Source: Spirogloea muscicola
Lineage: Eukaryota; Streptophyta; Zygnematophyceae; Spirogloeales; Spirogloeaceae
DNA: 48,530 bases
Assembly (NCBI GenBank): GCA_009602725.1
Contig: WELB01000291.1
Location: forward strand, 46,898-95,427
Direction: 5' to 3'
Part shown: in pieces, positions 1 to 15,200 of the stretch
Numbering within the stretch: position 1 is the stretch's first letter
How the letters are laid out: each line of letters begins with the position of its first letter
The notes under the pieces: model-generated
What the model was told of the DNA's origin: nothing
What the model saw: only the letters and a program-made list of their open reading frames with translations
The model's database searches: none
Made by a program: the position numbers and the translations under genes

Positions 1-271
<271 letters not shown>

Positions 272-3200
272 ATGAAGGCCAAGAAGAAGAGGGGAGTTGA
301 GCCGGTGAGGGAGAGCCCGGCGCCTTGTGCGGCCCTTCTTCATGTCGTCCAGGTCACTCTGCGACGCACGTCGTGCATGCACAACATGCGAGCTTGTCCT
401 GGTAACGCACCTCCAGCAGCTCGGGGCCAGGAGCGGGGTCGCCTGTGTTGTGCTCCAGCGTCGCTTTCCCGCGCTATGCTCAGAGGCGAAGTCCTGCACT
501 GTGCTCTGGTCACCTTAAGCCCACAGAGCAAGTGAGAGGCCTATGACAAAGCAGCAACCACCTGCTCTGTATACTGACGGCCTTGTTGGTCTCCTTGCTG
601 GTGAAGCCTGCTAGATTGCGGGCAATCATAGACGAGATCACAAGCACACCTCTGGAGAAAATCGAGGTACCTCTGGCTGCCCTTCGGTTGGACAAAGAGA
701 AGGTATGCCATTCCTCTCAAAATTATGTGTATTCGTCCTTTTCAAAGAAGGGCTACCCTTGGCAAAGTAGGGGCCCCTTGTCAAAGCAGTACATATTATC
801 AATCGTGAGGCTCCTCGGTCGTGACCTCGTCCACTCTCCCTTGCAATTGGTAGAGTGGTGTGGTGCCTGGCAGCAGGGCCTCCTTGCGTGCTTGGTGTTG
901 GGTGCCTGGGTTTTGGAGTTGATGTTTAGGCCGATGTTGCTTTATCTATCGGAAGACCGATTGTTTGTACCTTTCAGAAAGAAGCACTCAATAAGCACTC
1001 AATCACCTGTCATAGAAAAGCACTTGCCATAGAATTAACTGCTATCATGGCAAATGAGAGAAGTAGGAACCCTCAAAGCTTGAGGGATGAGGAGATGAAG
1101 AATGCAGCAATCTGGCAGAGCTTGCTGACAAACCTTTTCCCCTGGTTCTCATGAATTGGCAGGGTGACTTCAACCATTGGATTGACTTACTGAATTATTT
1201 TGATGCGTTCTTTGAGGTTCATGTCAAGCCAAGGGCAGACCTGCATTCTGACAAAAGCCCTAGAGACACTGAGGTGCACAGAGTGGATGGTCCATTCCCA
1301 ACAGAAGCAGTCCTGCAGATACTGCGGGTGACCAGGCTCATCCTGGAGAATTGCGTCAACAAACACCTATACAATTCATGCGAGGTGAGAAGGAAATCTG
1401 GGGTCCAAGGTTGGGCAACGATGGAAGCCATGTACACCTTCCTTAGAAAGAGGTCACAATTGACATGGGGTTAAATACGTTCATCGAGGGGCTGTACACT
1501 CTCATCTACCATTGGCAAAGCTCCCACTTGGCGTCTCCGCTTTGCAATCTTCCTACCTTTGTGCTAGACCTATCTCCGAGGATCATGCATTGACATCAGC
1601 TGATATTGACTTTGGGTGGTGTGTTGCAGCATATGTCTTTGCTACTGGCATCCACAGATGTCAGAATTGTGCTAGGAGCGCTTGGGGTCTTAGCAGCCTT
1701 TGTGCGGAAACCATTTCACCCGAGCAGGAGCCTTAGGTGGTCTGGAGAGCCGGGTATCAATGCTCGTCTCTTCTGCCTCTCACAAGGCTGGGGAGGGAAG
1801 GATGAGGGAGTGGGGCTGGTTGCCTGCTCAGTCGAGGGAGCATGCAGTGCAGAGGTGCAGCAAAGAGCTTCTACCTTACACTTTGAGTTCTATTCGGAGG
1901 ATGGCAGCAGTATTGCTGAAGGGGCAAAGAGTAAGGCTGCTTCTGGTCGACAGGTCATTCACATGCCAGCTGTGCATGAGAACGTGCACACTGACTTGGA
2001 GCTTCTGGAGGAGCTGGTGGCAGCTCACCACGTTCCGGGGAAGCTAAGATTTGCTCTGCTGACGCAGCTGCGGTTTGCAAGGGCCTTCACGTCTTTGGGA
2101 AGCAGGCAGGACTATGTCCGGGTGCGGCTCTTGGCCTTCACGGTCTTACTGCAGTCCAATCCCGACCACCAGGATCTGACAACCTTCTTCGCAAATGAGC
2201 CAGAGTTTGCTGGCGAATTGGTGATGCTGGTGCGTCTGGAGAAAGTGGTGCCGGAGGACATCAGGTCACTTGCCTTGCGAGCCTTGGCAGCACAAGCGCA
2301 GGACCGCTCAAGGCTGTCCACAGTGCTGACGGCAATCTCTGCTGGTGGCCACCAGGAGATCTTGCCAAGCCTCATGCAGAGAGCCATCAGCTCAGTTGCG
2401 GCAGGTGACTCGGGGGGGTGCTCCGTCCCTTTTGTTGAGGCGTTGCTGGCGCTGGTGACGGCTCTAGTGTCCGGCTCCTCTGGATGTGCTGCTCTGAGGG
2501 AGGCCGGTCTTGTCCCCACCCTGCTACCTTTGCTCAAGGACCTCAACCCCTCCCACACACACATCGTCAGCTCTGCAGTCCACATCTTGGAAGCCTTCAT
2601 GGACTTCAGCAACTCGGCTTCATCGCTCTTCCGAGACATTGGGGGCCTTGATGATACCATTGAACGGCTGAAGGCGGAGCTCAGCGTAGTTGAGAGGATG
2701 ATTGCCGAGGCAGATGTGCACTCCATGGCTGAGCCCCAGGCTATGGATAGCGGCTCCTTGCCAGGCAGAGGCAAATTGCCTGTGGTGGAGGGCAGTGACG
2801 CGCCTGTGCAGGGCACAGCACCTTCTGCTGACGTCCTCGTGACTTCCTCACAGAGATTGCTTCTCAAGGCTTTGCTAAGGGCAATTGCTCTTGCACTGTA
2901 TACACCAGGTAGCAATGTGAGATTGCACGGCCCTGAGGATCATGCACTTCCAGCGTGCCTCAGCACAATATTCAGGCACGCAAAAGAATTTGGCGGTGGC
3001 GTTTTCTCTCTAGCTGCTTCCGTCATGAGTGACCTGATCCACCACGACCCAACCTGCTATCCTGCCCTTGACGCTGCAGGCCTGCCAAGGGCTTTCCTCA
3101 ATTCCCTTTCCGCAGGTATAATGGCAGACTGTACACACCTTCTCGCTGCATTCGAGCTCACTAATTGTCTTCCATGTCATGTGCTCGGACAACTGAGACC

Positions 3201-6200
3201 TACCTTGTCCAAGGTTCCTGATGTGCTTGCAGTCTGTGTCTGTCTGTGAGTATGTGGAAGCCTGTGCAATACCAGTATGCCTCTGTACTTTTACATTCTC
3301 AGAGTAGTGTAAGGTTGTGGTGGTCACAGTGTCCATATGGTCAAGAAGAAGTTGACTGTTTTCCATTGTTTCTCATTAGATTGCACATGTACCTTCTGTG
3401 CAGGTATAATGCCATCTGCAGAGGCAATCTGCTCTGTGCCAAACGCGCTCATTGCTCTCTGCTTGAACACCTCAGGGCTTCAAGACGTTCAGAATGCAGG
3501 TGCCTTGAAGTGCTTCGTTCCCGTCTTCACCAACAAGCAGTACATGCGGGCTTTGTCAGGAGAGACGCCCTCCGTCCTAGGTGCAGGACTGGAGGAGTTG
3601 ATGCGGCATGTGCCGAACCTAAGGCCGAGCGGCATTGATATGAGCCTGGACATCCTAATGACAATCTCAAGCATTGGTGGAGCAACGCCAGAGGAGCCAG
3701 AGGAGCTGCAGAGCTTAGATAGGCCGCCAATGTCAGCAGATCAGGAGCCAGGCGAAGGCACTAGGCTGCAGGGAGACATGAGTGTAGAGGATCCAAGGGC
3801 GCTGGCAGACCTGACTGATGCTGAAGGCATTGCTGTGCACAATGCTGAAGTTGGCACGTCCAGTTCTGAAACCCCTGTTCCGATGGAGACTGACCATGAG
3901 GAGAGGGGTGAGCAGGGCCACCATGGGACGGAGAGTGCAACTGATGGAAGCGCAGCTCCACTGGCTGGTCCGTCCTCTGCCACAGCTGCAGTCGTGACAC
4001 CTCAGCTGGATGGGGCAGAGCTTGAGAGCTTCCTGCTAGAAGCCATCAACAACGTCACACGACTCCTGGACTCCATGTTGGCCAACGCACACAGCAGTCG
4101 CCTATTCATTGAGCGGAGGGGCATCGAGGCACTTCTGAGTCTATACACATTGCCTGCCTTGCCGGTCAGCTTTGGAGGGTCGGCCACAGCTCACAGCATG
4201 TCTGTCACCCTCCGCGCGTTCTCACCACAGCACTCAAGTCAACTCGTGAAGGCTGTCTGTTTGAGAATGCGGCAGCAGCTAAGGTCAGCTACGGACCTCG
4301 CGACAATGACGTTAACAGCTGGCACATATTTCATCGACCTGGAGGCTTCGACTCGAGCGAAGCTGGCCAAGTCACTGGCAGCAGCAGAGTGCTTGCTTGC
4401 ATTGGCAGCTGTACTGGTGAGGAGTTCGCCAACCATGCTGACTGAGATGGGCAGTCATGATGTTGAAGTCTTGGGGCATGCTGGCCAGCTTCAGCGACAG
4501 ATCCAGTGGCAACTGGCCTTGGCATGCGACAGGAAGGAAGAGGCCAAGAAGGAAGAGGGGGAAGTTGCAGCTGCTGGGCTAGGAACTCCAAATGTATCAG
4601 CTGAAGGGGATGAGGAAGCTGGTGGGACGACTGCAGCAGTGCAGTTCGCGGAGTCCAGAGATGGAGGGTCGGCTGCAGGTGCAGGAGAGGACGGTGGTCA
4701 ATGGGCAATGGATGTGGACTTCCTGAACATGACTGACATTGATGGGGCCGGGGATGGGCTGGCCATTCGGCACAACAGGCAGATGGTCAGGCGTCGCCTC
4801 GATGAAGGGGTTGCAGCAGCAGTTGCCATCAATCATGGTGGTGGTCGACGGATAGCTCGAGTGTCCCGCCATGTGGACGCAACACAGGGCGACCTAGAAG
4901 CAAGCACTGCTCCTCTGCAGAGTGAGCTGGGCAAAGGCAAGCCACAAGAGGTTGTGCAGGTGGATATGCTAGGCCGGCTGGTTGGTGCTGCACGACTCCT
5001 GTTTGTAGCACTTAGTAAAGCAATGATCGTACCGTCTCGACGTCGGTGAGCCACCTATACTGGATTGTGGATCTTGCATGCTACAAGTGGGATGCACATG
5101 ACTGTGTAGCTAACGTCATTGCTAGTCCAGTAGTTGCTCACATGGCCGTCACTTTCGTTATCACAAGCTGGTGTCTTTCTATCAGCAAGATACCTGCATT
5201 CATGTTTCTTGCGTACGCTGGAAATCTCACCTTTCTTCACTAGTTTCTGTGCTATCTTGCAGAGAGGACATTGTTTCCTTGAGCCAGCCAGCTAAAGCAA
5301 TGGCAGTTGCTCTTGCGAAGTTGCTGCAAGAAAGTTTAGAATTCCAGGACAACATGGCAGGTAACCCTGCTAAGCAGTGCAAGTGCGGCATTGGAGTGGG
5401 AACCTGGTTACTGGTCATTTATCAATGTTGATATTTCATATTTCTTGCAAGTAGTAGACAAGCATCTGTTTCAAGAATGCGGTGGAGGAGTCAGGACGTG
5501 CATAGATTTTGCTTCCACTTAGCCATGCACTGCAGTGTTCACGCCCGGCTGGTTTGATGTAGATCAGCCAGGTGTCGTCCTCATTTGCAGGTCATAAGTG
5601 AATCTAGAATTGAAGTAAACAGTACTCTGAGCACTTGCTTGCTCAACAGGCGGGCAGCTACCAGACACTTCTGTCAAGTGTCACTACATTGGGAGAGTTG
5701 TGGATGACATCACGGCAGTCTTATTCGATAACAGGCGCAGGTTGTGCAATACCGCCATGCTTGGAGCTCTCTATGGCCATGGTGCTGTGAAGCTGCTGCT
5801 CAACCTCTTCCGAGCTACCAGCCAACTGCTGTGGAACTATGGTACTCTGCTTGCACAACAGCTCAGCTGGCAGACTGCAGAAATTCATAAGCTGTGACGT
5901 GATGTAGCAGTATGCTTAGTCGCTGTACAAGTGAGCATGGTGTGCTATAGCTAACTCATGATATCACACTGTGGCAGGTGGAGGCAGCAATTTGGCCCCA
6001 GTTGGACATGATGGAACAAATTCACGTCCTCCATGGCTGATTGACGGGCTTCGCAGCTTTGCCAGACTCTTTGAGCAATTGGTGGCGTCTACCCTTGTCT
6101 TGGGACAACCAGCTTCAGCTGCCTTGTTGGTGCAGCCCCTGCCAGGATCAACCATGACGCTGCCCAAGGATCCAGAGGCTGTCATGCTCATGTTGCAGGT

Positions 6201-9200
6201 TTGTACAGACTGCAGATATGGTTATCAAAATACTTGCAAAGTCTCTGTGCATCACGTGATAGTACCCTTTTGAATTTTACGGTCTGGACACTCTTGTTCT
6301 AGATATTGAGTTTGATTCTCAAGTAATCTAAATGTTTTAGCTATTGAAGCTTCCAACCATCTGAGCTGACTGTGTCGTCTAAGCAAGCCAGTCGATGACA
6401 TTGTGTAGGTGGACCATAAAACCTTAGAGTCGTGTGTTGTGTGGGCAGGTGGAGATCCTGGAGGCTGTGATGCCCATGTGGACGCACCCCTTCTTCCACA
6501 ACTGCCCTCCCAGTCTGGTGGAGTCTGTGGTAGCAATCATTACGCACGTCTACCGAGGCTCAGCAGAGGGCAGTGTCACCAAGAGTGGCAGTACCCCTGG
6601 CGGATTCCACATTGCTCGGGCGCCCATCGTTCCTCCAAACGAGGCTTCCATCTCAGTGATTGTAGAGATGGGCTTCTCACGAGAAAGAGCTGAGGAAGCC
6701 CTGCGAAGAGTTGGGACCAACAGTGTCGAGATGGCCATGGAGTGGTTATTCTCCCATCCAGCAGGGGATGCAGATAGTGCCGGCGGCGCGGCAGCTAGGG
6801 TAGCCGAAGATGACGAGCTTGCGCAAGCCCTAGCCATGTCAATGGGCACTGTGGACGAGCCGCAAAAGGAGAAGGTGGGCAGCACAGGCAGGGACCAGAA
6901 TGCCGAGCAAGGGAAGAGCGATGAGGCGGCAGACTTAGCTGCAGGCGGTCTGCCCAAAGGCCCTGGGACTGAAGATATGGTGGCAATAGTAATAAACATT
7001 CTGAGGGAGTCAGACACACTCGCTTACCCCCTGACGGATTTGCTAGTTACTATGGCAGCCCGGAAAGACAGGGAGGACAAGAAATCCATCATTGGCTGCC
7101 TGTTGAGGAGGCTACAGGACTGCAAGGTGCCCACAGCGAGCTCCGAGGCAGCGGCAATTGCACACCTGCTGGCGCTCTTGCTCAGCGAGGATGGCACACT
7201 GAGGGAAGTTGCAGCGCAAGCTGGCCTCGCAGGGGTGGTCCTTGACCTCGTGGAACAATATGTGGAGCAGGGCCAATTGGCGTCGGGCTGCACTGCTACG
7301 GTCTTAAAGTGGATCTCCTCCCTGCTACTGGTCATCGATACGATGCAGCAGTTCAAATTGAATCTGCCAGAGTCGCCAGCGCCTACTGCTCAGCCATCAG
7401 AAGCTCCTCAGGCATTGCCGGGCAAGGAGGCAGGGCCCTCTATGCCTGCAAATAATGCAGGGGACAAGGTGCCGTTTGCGAACGTCCTTGGCCAGCAGAC
7501 AGGGTACCTTACAGATGCGGAGCAGTGGAGAGCGATGGACATATGCTGCCGACTTCTCAAGGAGGACCTGCCAGGCTCTGTGACACAGGCTGTCCTCCAG
7601 GCATGTACTCGGCTCACCAAATCGCACGCTGTGGCAGTGAAGTTCTTGGAGAGCGGAGGATTGACTGCATTGCTAGCGCTGCCCACCTTCAGTCTCTTCC
7701 CTGGCTTCGAGACGGTGGCATCAGCTGTGGTCAGGCACCTGCTGGAGGACCCATTGACGTTGCAGGTTGCTATGGAGGCCGAAATTCGGCACACACTGAC
7801 ATCTACGCTGGCAAGGCAGAATGGTCGCATTCCACTGAGGATGTTCCTGACGGTGATGGCTCCTGTCATTGCAAGAGAACCGTCCGTCTTCATGCAGGCA
7901 GCGATGGCCGTCTGCCAAGTGGAGGTTGTTGGTGGAAGGCCGACAGTGGTGCTGGTTGCACCGAAAGGAGAGAAGGAGAAGGACAAGGAGCGAGAGAAGG
8001 ACAAGGAGAAGCCGAAGGGAAGGGAAAGAGAGAAGGGCTTGCAGGGGAGCGGTGAGGGGACTGCATCCATGGTGGCGAGCGACGAGAGGACTGCAAGGGC
8101 CAAGGAACAAGGTGAAGCCACCAGCTCGCAGCAACCGAGCAAGCAGCCTAGGAGCCACAGGAGGGTGCCACACACCTTCTTGCAGGTTGTGGATCAGCTG
8201 TTGGGGGCCATCAAGCAGTCGCCTCTGCCAAGCATAGGCGGGCAGCCAGAGCTGAGTAACCTGCCAGAGGAAGTAGCAACAGCCATGGAAGTGGACGAGG
8301 TGTGCACCACTGCACCTGCCAGCTTGGGGAAGGGCAAAGGCATAAGCAAGGTAGGGCTGGGTATTGGAGGAGAAGAGGACAAGCGAGCCCTGCCGAAAGT
8401 TGTCTTCATTCTGAAGCTGCTGACTGAGGTCCTGCTGCTCTACTCCGCTGCGGCTCAGGTTGTGCTGAGAAGGGATACAGAAAGCTGCCAAGCAGGAAAG
8501 CAGGGGCTCATAAACCATGTCCTCCACAGCCTTGTGATAGCCGAGCCCAAGGACGAGGGGGAGGAGAAGTCGAACCAGGCGGAGAAGGTGGCGGAGAAGG
8601 CCCAATACTTCATCCTGTCGCTCTGTGCCAGGTCAGGCGAGGGGCGACGTCGGGTGATAGCTGAGATCGTGAAAGCACTCATTGAGGAGGTGCAAGTTGT
8701 GCAGCAGATGCGGGGCAGCGGCTGCCTGGTCTCAAATCGCAAGCTACTGGCCCTCATTGACCTGACGCACCGGCTCCTCCCAGTCCACGCAACAGCTCTT
8801 GGTGCCAGTCAAGGCAACCTATTCGCAGCAGACATGGCAAAGACTATGACGGAAGCTGGGATGGTGCCTGCCCTAACAGGCATTCTGCAGGTCTTGGACT
8901 TGGATCATCCGCACGTGCTGAAGCTTCTCAACAACCTCCTGAGGTCCCTGGAGGCACTCACACGTGTCCAGCTCGCAGAGCCCTTGCATGTCCTGGGTAG
9001 GACGTCTGCTGCACCTGCTCCTGCCGCTGAGTTGCCGGCGGAGGCAGATAATGTGGCTGGAGCCAGCAACCTGGAAGCAGGTCCCAGCCAGAGGGCCGAG
9101 GGATCTCAACCATCAGCTGATGATGTGATGCAAGAAGGAGGAGGGCAGGCCGACATTTGGCAAGGAGGTGGCCCAGAAAGTGCAGGGCAGGATCACCATG

Positions 9201-12200
9201 AGGAGGGCGTGGAGTCCCTGCGAGAAGCAGAAGCAGATGTGGGAAGTGAAAGAGCACGCGAGAGGGAAAGGGAGGAGCTCCTGCGGGAGGAGTACATGCT
9301 GCAGCAACAGGCCAGTGCTGAGGAAGCGGAGGAGGAGATGTTGCGAGAGGCAGCTGAAGACGCGACAGATCTGGAGAATGTTGCTGTTTCCATGACTTTC
9401 AGGATGGAGCATGACCTTGGCAGGGAGGAGGAGGATGATGAGGACGATATGGACGGTGAAGGGGGTGGAGAGGACCACGATGACGAAGATGACGAAGAGG
9501 ATGATGATGATGAAGACGACGATGAGGACGAGGAAGACGAGGAGGGGGAGGATGTGGAGGTATGTGCCTCTTTTTGGTCACATTGGCATACTTGCCATGA
9601 ACAAACAACACATACATACCTCTTCTGTGTGGCTGGCTTGCTCAAATCTCGCCCTTTGCCATGTTCTTCCAGGGAGAGGAAGGTATTCCTGGCTCTCCAC
9701 CTGAGACGGACGGGGAGGATCACGACGACAACCATGGTTTGGATGACTACGAGAACGACATTGTAGAGGAAGAAGAGGAGGATGCAGAGGAGGAAGAAGA
9801 GGAGGAGGAAGAAGAGGAGGAGGTGGAAGGTGAGGGCGAAGAGGGGGTGCAGGGTGGAGAGAACTTGGGAGGTGAGCGCGTCATTGAGGTAAGATGGAGG
9901 GATGGCTTGACGGGCGTCAACCATGTGCAGCTGCTGGGGCAAGCTGCAGCAGGTGGCCTTCTCGACATCCCAGGCATGGCCACTGGCGCCGCCTTTGAGA
10001 ACATCAATGACATCTTCAGCAACCTTGTTCGGTCAGAGAGGCGGAGGCAGAGCGGTTACCGTGCTTTCTCGGGCCCAGCAGGCGCAGCCAGTGGAGCTGG
10101 GGCTGTCGGCAGCGGAGACGCTGGTGACAGAGCCAGTGGCGAGAGAAGTGCCTTCCCTCACCCCCTCCTTGCCCGACCACGCGTCTCTCTCAACAGAGGA
10201 GGTAATGAGGCCGCGGCAAATCAATGGGCTGCCCTGGCAACGGCAGACCGGGAGTCTTTGCTGGCCGGTGGAGGGCCATCACACGGACTTGGGGACATAG
10301 CACACTTCTTACTATACGAGGGGGGAGGTTTGGCAGTCCCCAACGGCACCGGGGACCGCGGTGCTGAGCTTGCAGAGCAGATGAGAGCAGCAGCAGATGG
10401 AGATGGCTTGCTTTTCCCCAATGACAGGGCTGGCGGTGAGCTCCACTCGCTTGCTGACTTCTCATTGTTGGAGCCGTCCTCCTTTGTTGTTGGCGGCAAT
10501 GGCAGCAGACAGGCCCACGCGCTGTACCGCCACCACCACCACCACCGCAGCCACAGAGCAGATGTGCCTGGTGGAAGGCTTACGTGTTGGACGGATGATG
10601 GGCAGCCCTGGCGAGACGGCCAATTAGCTGCGCGTATGGCTCAAGCTATTGAGGAACAATTTGTGGACCGGATGACCCCACAAACAGCTGCTCATGCCTC
10701 AACACAGCCAACCACTGGCCCACCTGATGCCGCTGTCACGCATGACGTTGAGCGCGAGGTCGCGACTGAGGTCACCGCAGCCACAAGCACCGGGCACTTG
10801 CGTGAGCCAGTACAAGAATCACCAATACTGGTAGAAAGACCTGTGGGAGGAAGCCCTGCTGGATCTGATGTTCAGATGGGAGGAGGACTTGGTGCTGCAA
10901 GCCAGGACAGTGGTGGTAGCGCAGCAACTGTGGGCGAGAGCCTTCGAAGTTTGGAGGTGGAGATTGGGAGCGCTGACGGTGACCCAGGACAAGCTGTGGG
11001 CCAGGAAGATGCTGTCCCTGGCAGCTCCTCTAGTGCTTCGGCCATGCCAATGGAAGAGGTCTCACCTCCTACAGGCTTGCAACCTGTTCCTGAGCAGAGC
11101 CAGCCTGTTCAACAAGCAACAGTAACAACAAGCATACTGGAGGGTCAGGCATCGAGGCCCCCAGCAGATAGTAATGCCGAGGGTGGTGGCACTTCCACAG
11201 AGCCAGCTCATATGGCAGCCAGTGTTGCAAGAGAGGCCAGCACTGCAGCCAGTGCTCCAGCTGACGAGCCAGAGATGACAAATGCTACCGCCGATGGTAC
11301 TCAGGTCTCTGTACGAGGAGGTGGCATAGATCCCACTTTTCTTGAGGCCCTTCCAGAGCAGCTCAGGGCCGAGGTGTTAGCATCCTCCAGCACAGCGACT
11401 AGGAATGTTGCTGCCGCCGTCGCAGGCATTGCTGGGGCCTCAGAAGGGCTTCCACCACGCGAGGAGGGTGAGGAGGAGCTTGATCCAGAATTCTTGGCTG
11501 CTCTACCACCAGATATCCAGGCAGAGGTATTGGCGCAGCAGAGAGCTAGGCGGTTGATGCGAGCACATGCTGCTGCGGTGGAGGGACAGCCAGTGGACAT
11601 GGACTCTGCGTCCATCATTGCAACTTTTCCTGCTGAGCTTCGGGAGGAGGTATGGTGGTTCACCTAATTGCATGTCTTTTGGCGAGCAGACCAACCTGCA
11701 GAAGTGAAATGGACATGCTAGTGCAGGTAAAGCTCACTGTGTTAGATATATTAGTTACAATATTGTGTATGTGTTTGCAAAGGCCTCACTGAAGCACTTA
11801 AAGATATTTGATCGTGTCTGTTTTACCTGTATTCTATTTGCAGGTCCTGCTGACCTCCTCCGAAGCGGTGCTTGCGGCCTTACCACCCGCTTTGCTTGCA
11901 GAGGCTCAGTTGTTGAGAGAGAGGGCCATGAGCCAGTATCAGAGGCAAGGCCTTTTCAGGCGGCAAGCCATCTCCCAACATCACAATCGCCTCCAGTCAC
12001 GTGCTCTGGAGACTGCAGGGGTGGTCGCTGCAAGTTCTGATAGTGACATTCTCACTGCAAGATCACGGGGAGCCTATCCTCAGTTGGGCTTGGGAATGAA
12101 GGGAGGGGGTAGATTGAAGGAGATAGAGGGCCCTCCGCTATTGGAAAGGTCCGCAATTGAAGCGCTTATTCGACTGCTGCGACTTGCTCAGGTCAGGAAC

Positions 12201-15200
12201 TGGTTCGCATGAGGAACTTGAGCTCCTCTTGTGGCTTGACTGATGCTTTCTGTGTGCTTTGCCATCCTCAACACGTTGCTGTTACAAGTTGCCGGATATG
12301 GCCCATGAATAAACATACCATGAAAACTCATGGCAAAGACTGATAGGTGCACGTTCGTTCTTGCAGCCTCTTGGTAAGGGTCTGCTCCAGCGCCTGTTGC
12401 TGAATTTATGTGCACACAGCAGCACACGTGTCACTCTTGTCCACCTCCTGCTGGGGATGTTTCGGCAGAGAAGTACAAAGGATGCCCCTGGTGCAGAGAA
12501 AAGCTCACAAGCAAGGCTTTTCGGGTGCCAGTCAAATGTGGTCTATGTCCGCCCCCAGCTCTATGAAGGTGCGCTCAACATGGTTAACTAGGGTCTCGTG
12601 ATTCTTTATGAAGCCCCGGTCTGGCTACGTATGGTTTTAGCTCATGACACCAAGTAATCTTAAGGATGGACTCAGGTTGTGGTGCTCTGTTCTGTCACTT
12701 GTGGTTGACCAAGGTCCATCGTGTCCCAGTTGTTGGTGAAATTCAGGATACACACAGTTGGTCAATTTCAGGATACGCACAGAAATTTGTATTTAGCTTC
12801 ACTAAGCGTGGTCAAGACTGGATATTGCAGCTACTTGGCTTCCAGAGCTTTCGCAAACTCATGCTTGTTCTGAGTTGCATGTGGGTACAAATGCACACAT
12901 GGCTGCATGTTGCTGCCACTGAGATTACAAAGCATTCCTCTTCAGGTCTGCCGCCCCTTGTGTCGCGCCGTGTGCTGGATATTCTGGCATACCTGGCCAG
13001 GCATCATCCCAAGGTAGCCCAGCTTCTACTTTACCTGAGCCCCAGCTTGCCAGAGTCACCCTCAAGGAAGGCAGCAGTCGAAGGGAGAGATAAAGGAAAG
13101 GCAAAGGCTACTGAAGGACAAGTAGCTGAGGAAGAACAACGAGATTTCAATGAGAACCAGATTCCAGTTGTCCTCCTCTTCAAGCTGCTTCGACAGCCTA
13201 TGTATTCCCAGAGCAGCAGCCATCTGGAACAGGTGACGATCATAATTCCTGTGTGTATTTTTCAGTGTTCTGTGTAATAGCTTGACGGATATTCTTCAAA
13301 CACGAGCTAAGCTGACACCTGGGTACCTTGTCAGGTTATGGCCTTGGTTGAGGTGGTTGTGAAGAGCGCAGGAACAGAGATTGCCACTTCCTCCACTTCG
13401 CAGGCAAAGCCCAAGCCTGCTCAGATTGCATCCAATGCAGCACCAGCTGCGGATGCTCCAGGCCCCATGCCAGATGCTGCTGCAAACGCAGGCCATGAGG
13501 AGCCGAGCGTGACGTCTGCAGAGCTCCAGGCCGCTTTTGGCAGGGAAACAATGGCCTCAGCCGCCTCAGCTGCAGCTGCACCCGGTAGTCAGCTAGGAGC
13601 CGCTGCAAGCAGAGCAGGACCTGGACCGCATGAGGAGGACAAGGAAGAGATGGAGGAGACTGAGCCTGACCCTGCAGGCACCAGAATCACCAAGAATAAC
13701 GAAGCAGTGGCAGTGCTGGCTACAATCCCAGAGTCTGAATTGCGATTACTCTGCAACCTCTTGGCTCAGGAAGGGTATGCAAGATGCTGTGCTTTGTTGA
13801 ACTTCCTCAGCAGCTCTAATTTGTCGACTGTCAACTTCTGGAGCCCTGATAGTGAGTAGGTGGCTCGCTTGACAACCTTATTCACCATGAACGTCATGGA
13901 AGTGCTGGAAATCTGTCTCTATCCTCACTTCAGTGCGTTGTTATGTTGCCAGGCTCACAGAAGCGGCATATACTAGGGTCGCATCGGTACTCAAGTTGCT
14001 GGCAGAAGTTGTTGTCAGCCACAGGCGCTCCTGCATGGAAGAGCTGTCCAACGTGGCGCGCCAGCTCAGCAGGCCAGCGTTGGCTGAGCTCCAGCAATTT
14101 GCCGGTGAAGTTGCACCTGTGGCCGTGAACACTATGTCTGGCGCAGCACTCCTGCGAGTCCTGCAGGCCATCAGCACCCTCATCTCCCTCCCTCAACCGG
14201 TATGCTCATTAGCCAGTCCTTCCAACCCGTGGCCTTCGCAAGCTATGAAGGACTGGATCTCTTTATAATGTGAGGTGTACAGCAGTTGTCTGAGCTAAAA
14301 AATCGATTACCGACTTGGCTCTTTGTCGAGCACTTGCAGAATGAGAAGACTGCGGAGGTGGAGGCTCGTGTTGTTGCTGATGCAGGCCTCGCATTGACCA
14401 GGGAGCTCAATCTGGCACTTGAGCCCCTTTGGCAAGGCCTCTCGCATTGCATTGCCGCCATTGAGAGCCGCATGGCCTCCCTTCCGGCCGTGTTGACAGA
14501 CTCCTCACCAAATGCAGAGGCGCTTGCGGTGGCCGGTGGCGCTAGTCAGTTGCCACCCTTGCCTCCAGGGACCCATAAGGTGCTGCCGTTTGTGGAGGCC
14601 TTCTTTGTCCTCTGTCACAGAATGCGGGCTGCAACAGGCAGCAGCTCCTCCATGCAAGCGGCACCGAGCACCACCAAGCCTGCTGCCGAAGCCGATGATA
14701 CAGCAGCCGACGAGGCGAGGAGAAGCTCGACGGAGCCGTCCACGTCCGCATCATTGTCAATGGCCGGTGCCAGTCAGTTGATGAGGACCCAATCATCACT
14801 CGCAGAAAGCGAAGGAGAGCAGATGGGCGCCAGGTTTGCTGAAAGGCACAGAAAGCTGATGAATGCTTTCGTGAGGCAGAATCCCTCCTTGCTTGAGGGC
14901 TCCCTGGACCTGCTGCTTAGAGTTCCTCGTTTGCTCGAATTTGACAACAAGCGGCAACACTTCCGGTCAAGGATTAAGCTCCAGCAGGAGGGACAGGCGC
15001 AGGGCCCTGGCCACTACAACGGAACACTGAGGATTTGCGTGCGAAGAGCTTATGTGTTGGAAGACTCCTACAATCAGGTGCAATATCTAGTCTGCTTCAT
15101 TGGGTCTCCTCCTTAGCTTTCACTTGAATCATGGTGCTCCTTTAATTTGTAAATGATTGCGCCAGCTGTGCTTACGAATACACGCACAAACTACTCTGAT

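Noticed and set aside
9193-9942. 249-codon minus-strand frame with long poly-Ser
   Set aside because: It is the antisense shadow of the acidic Asp/Glu tracts of the HECT ligase.
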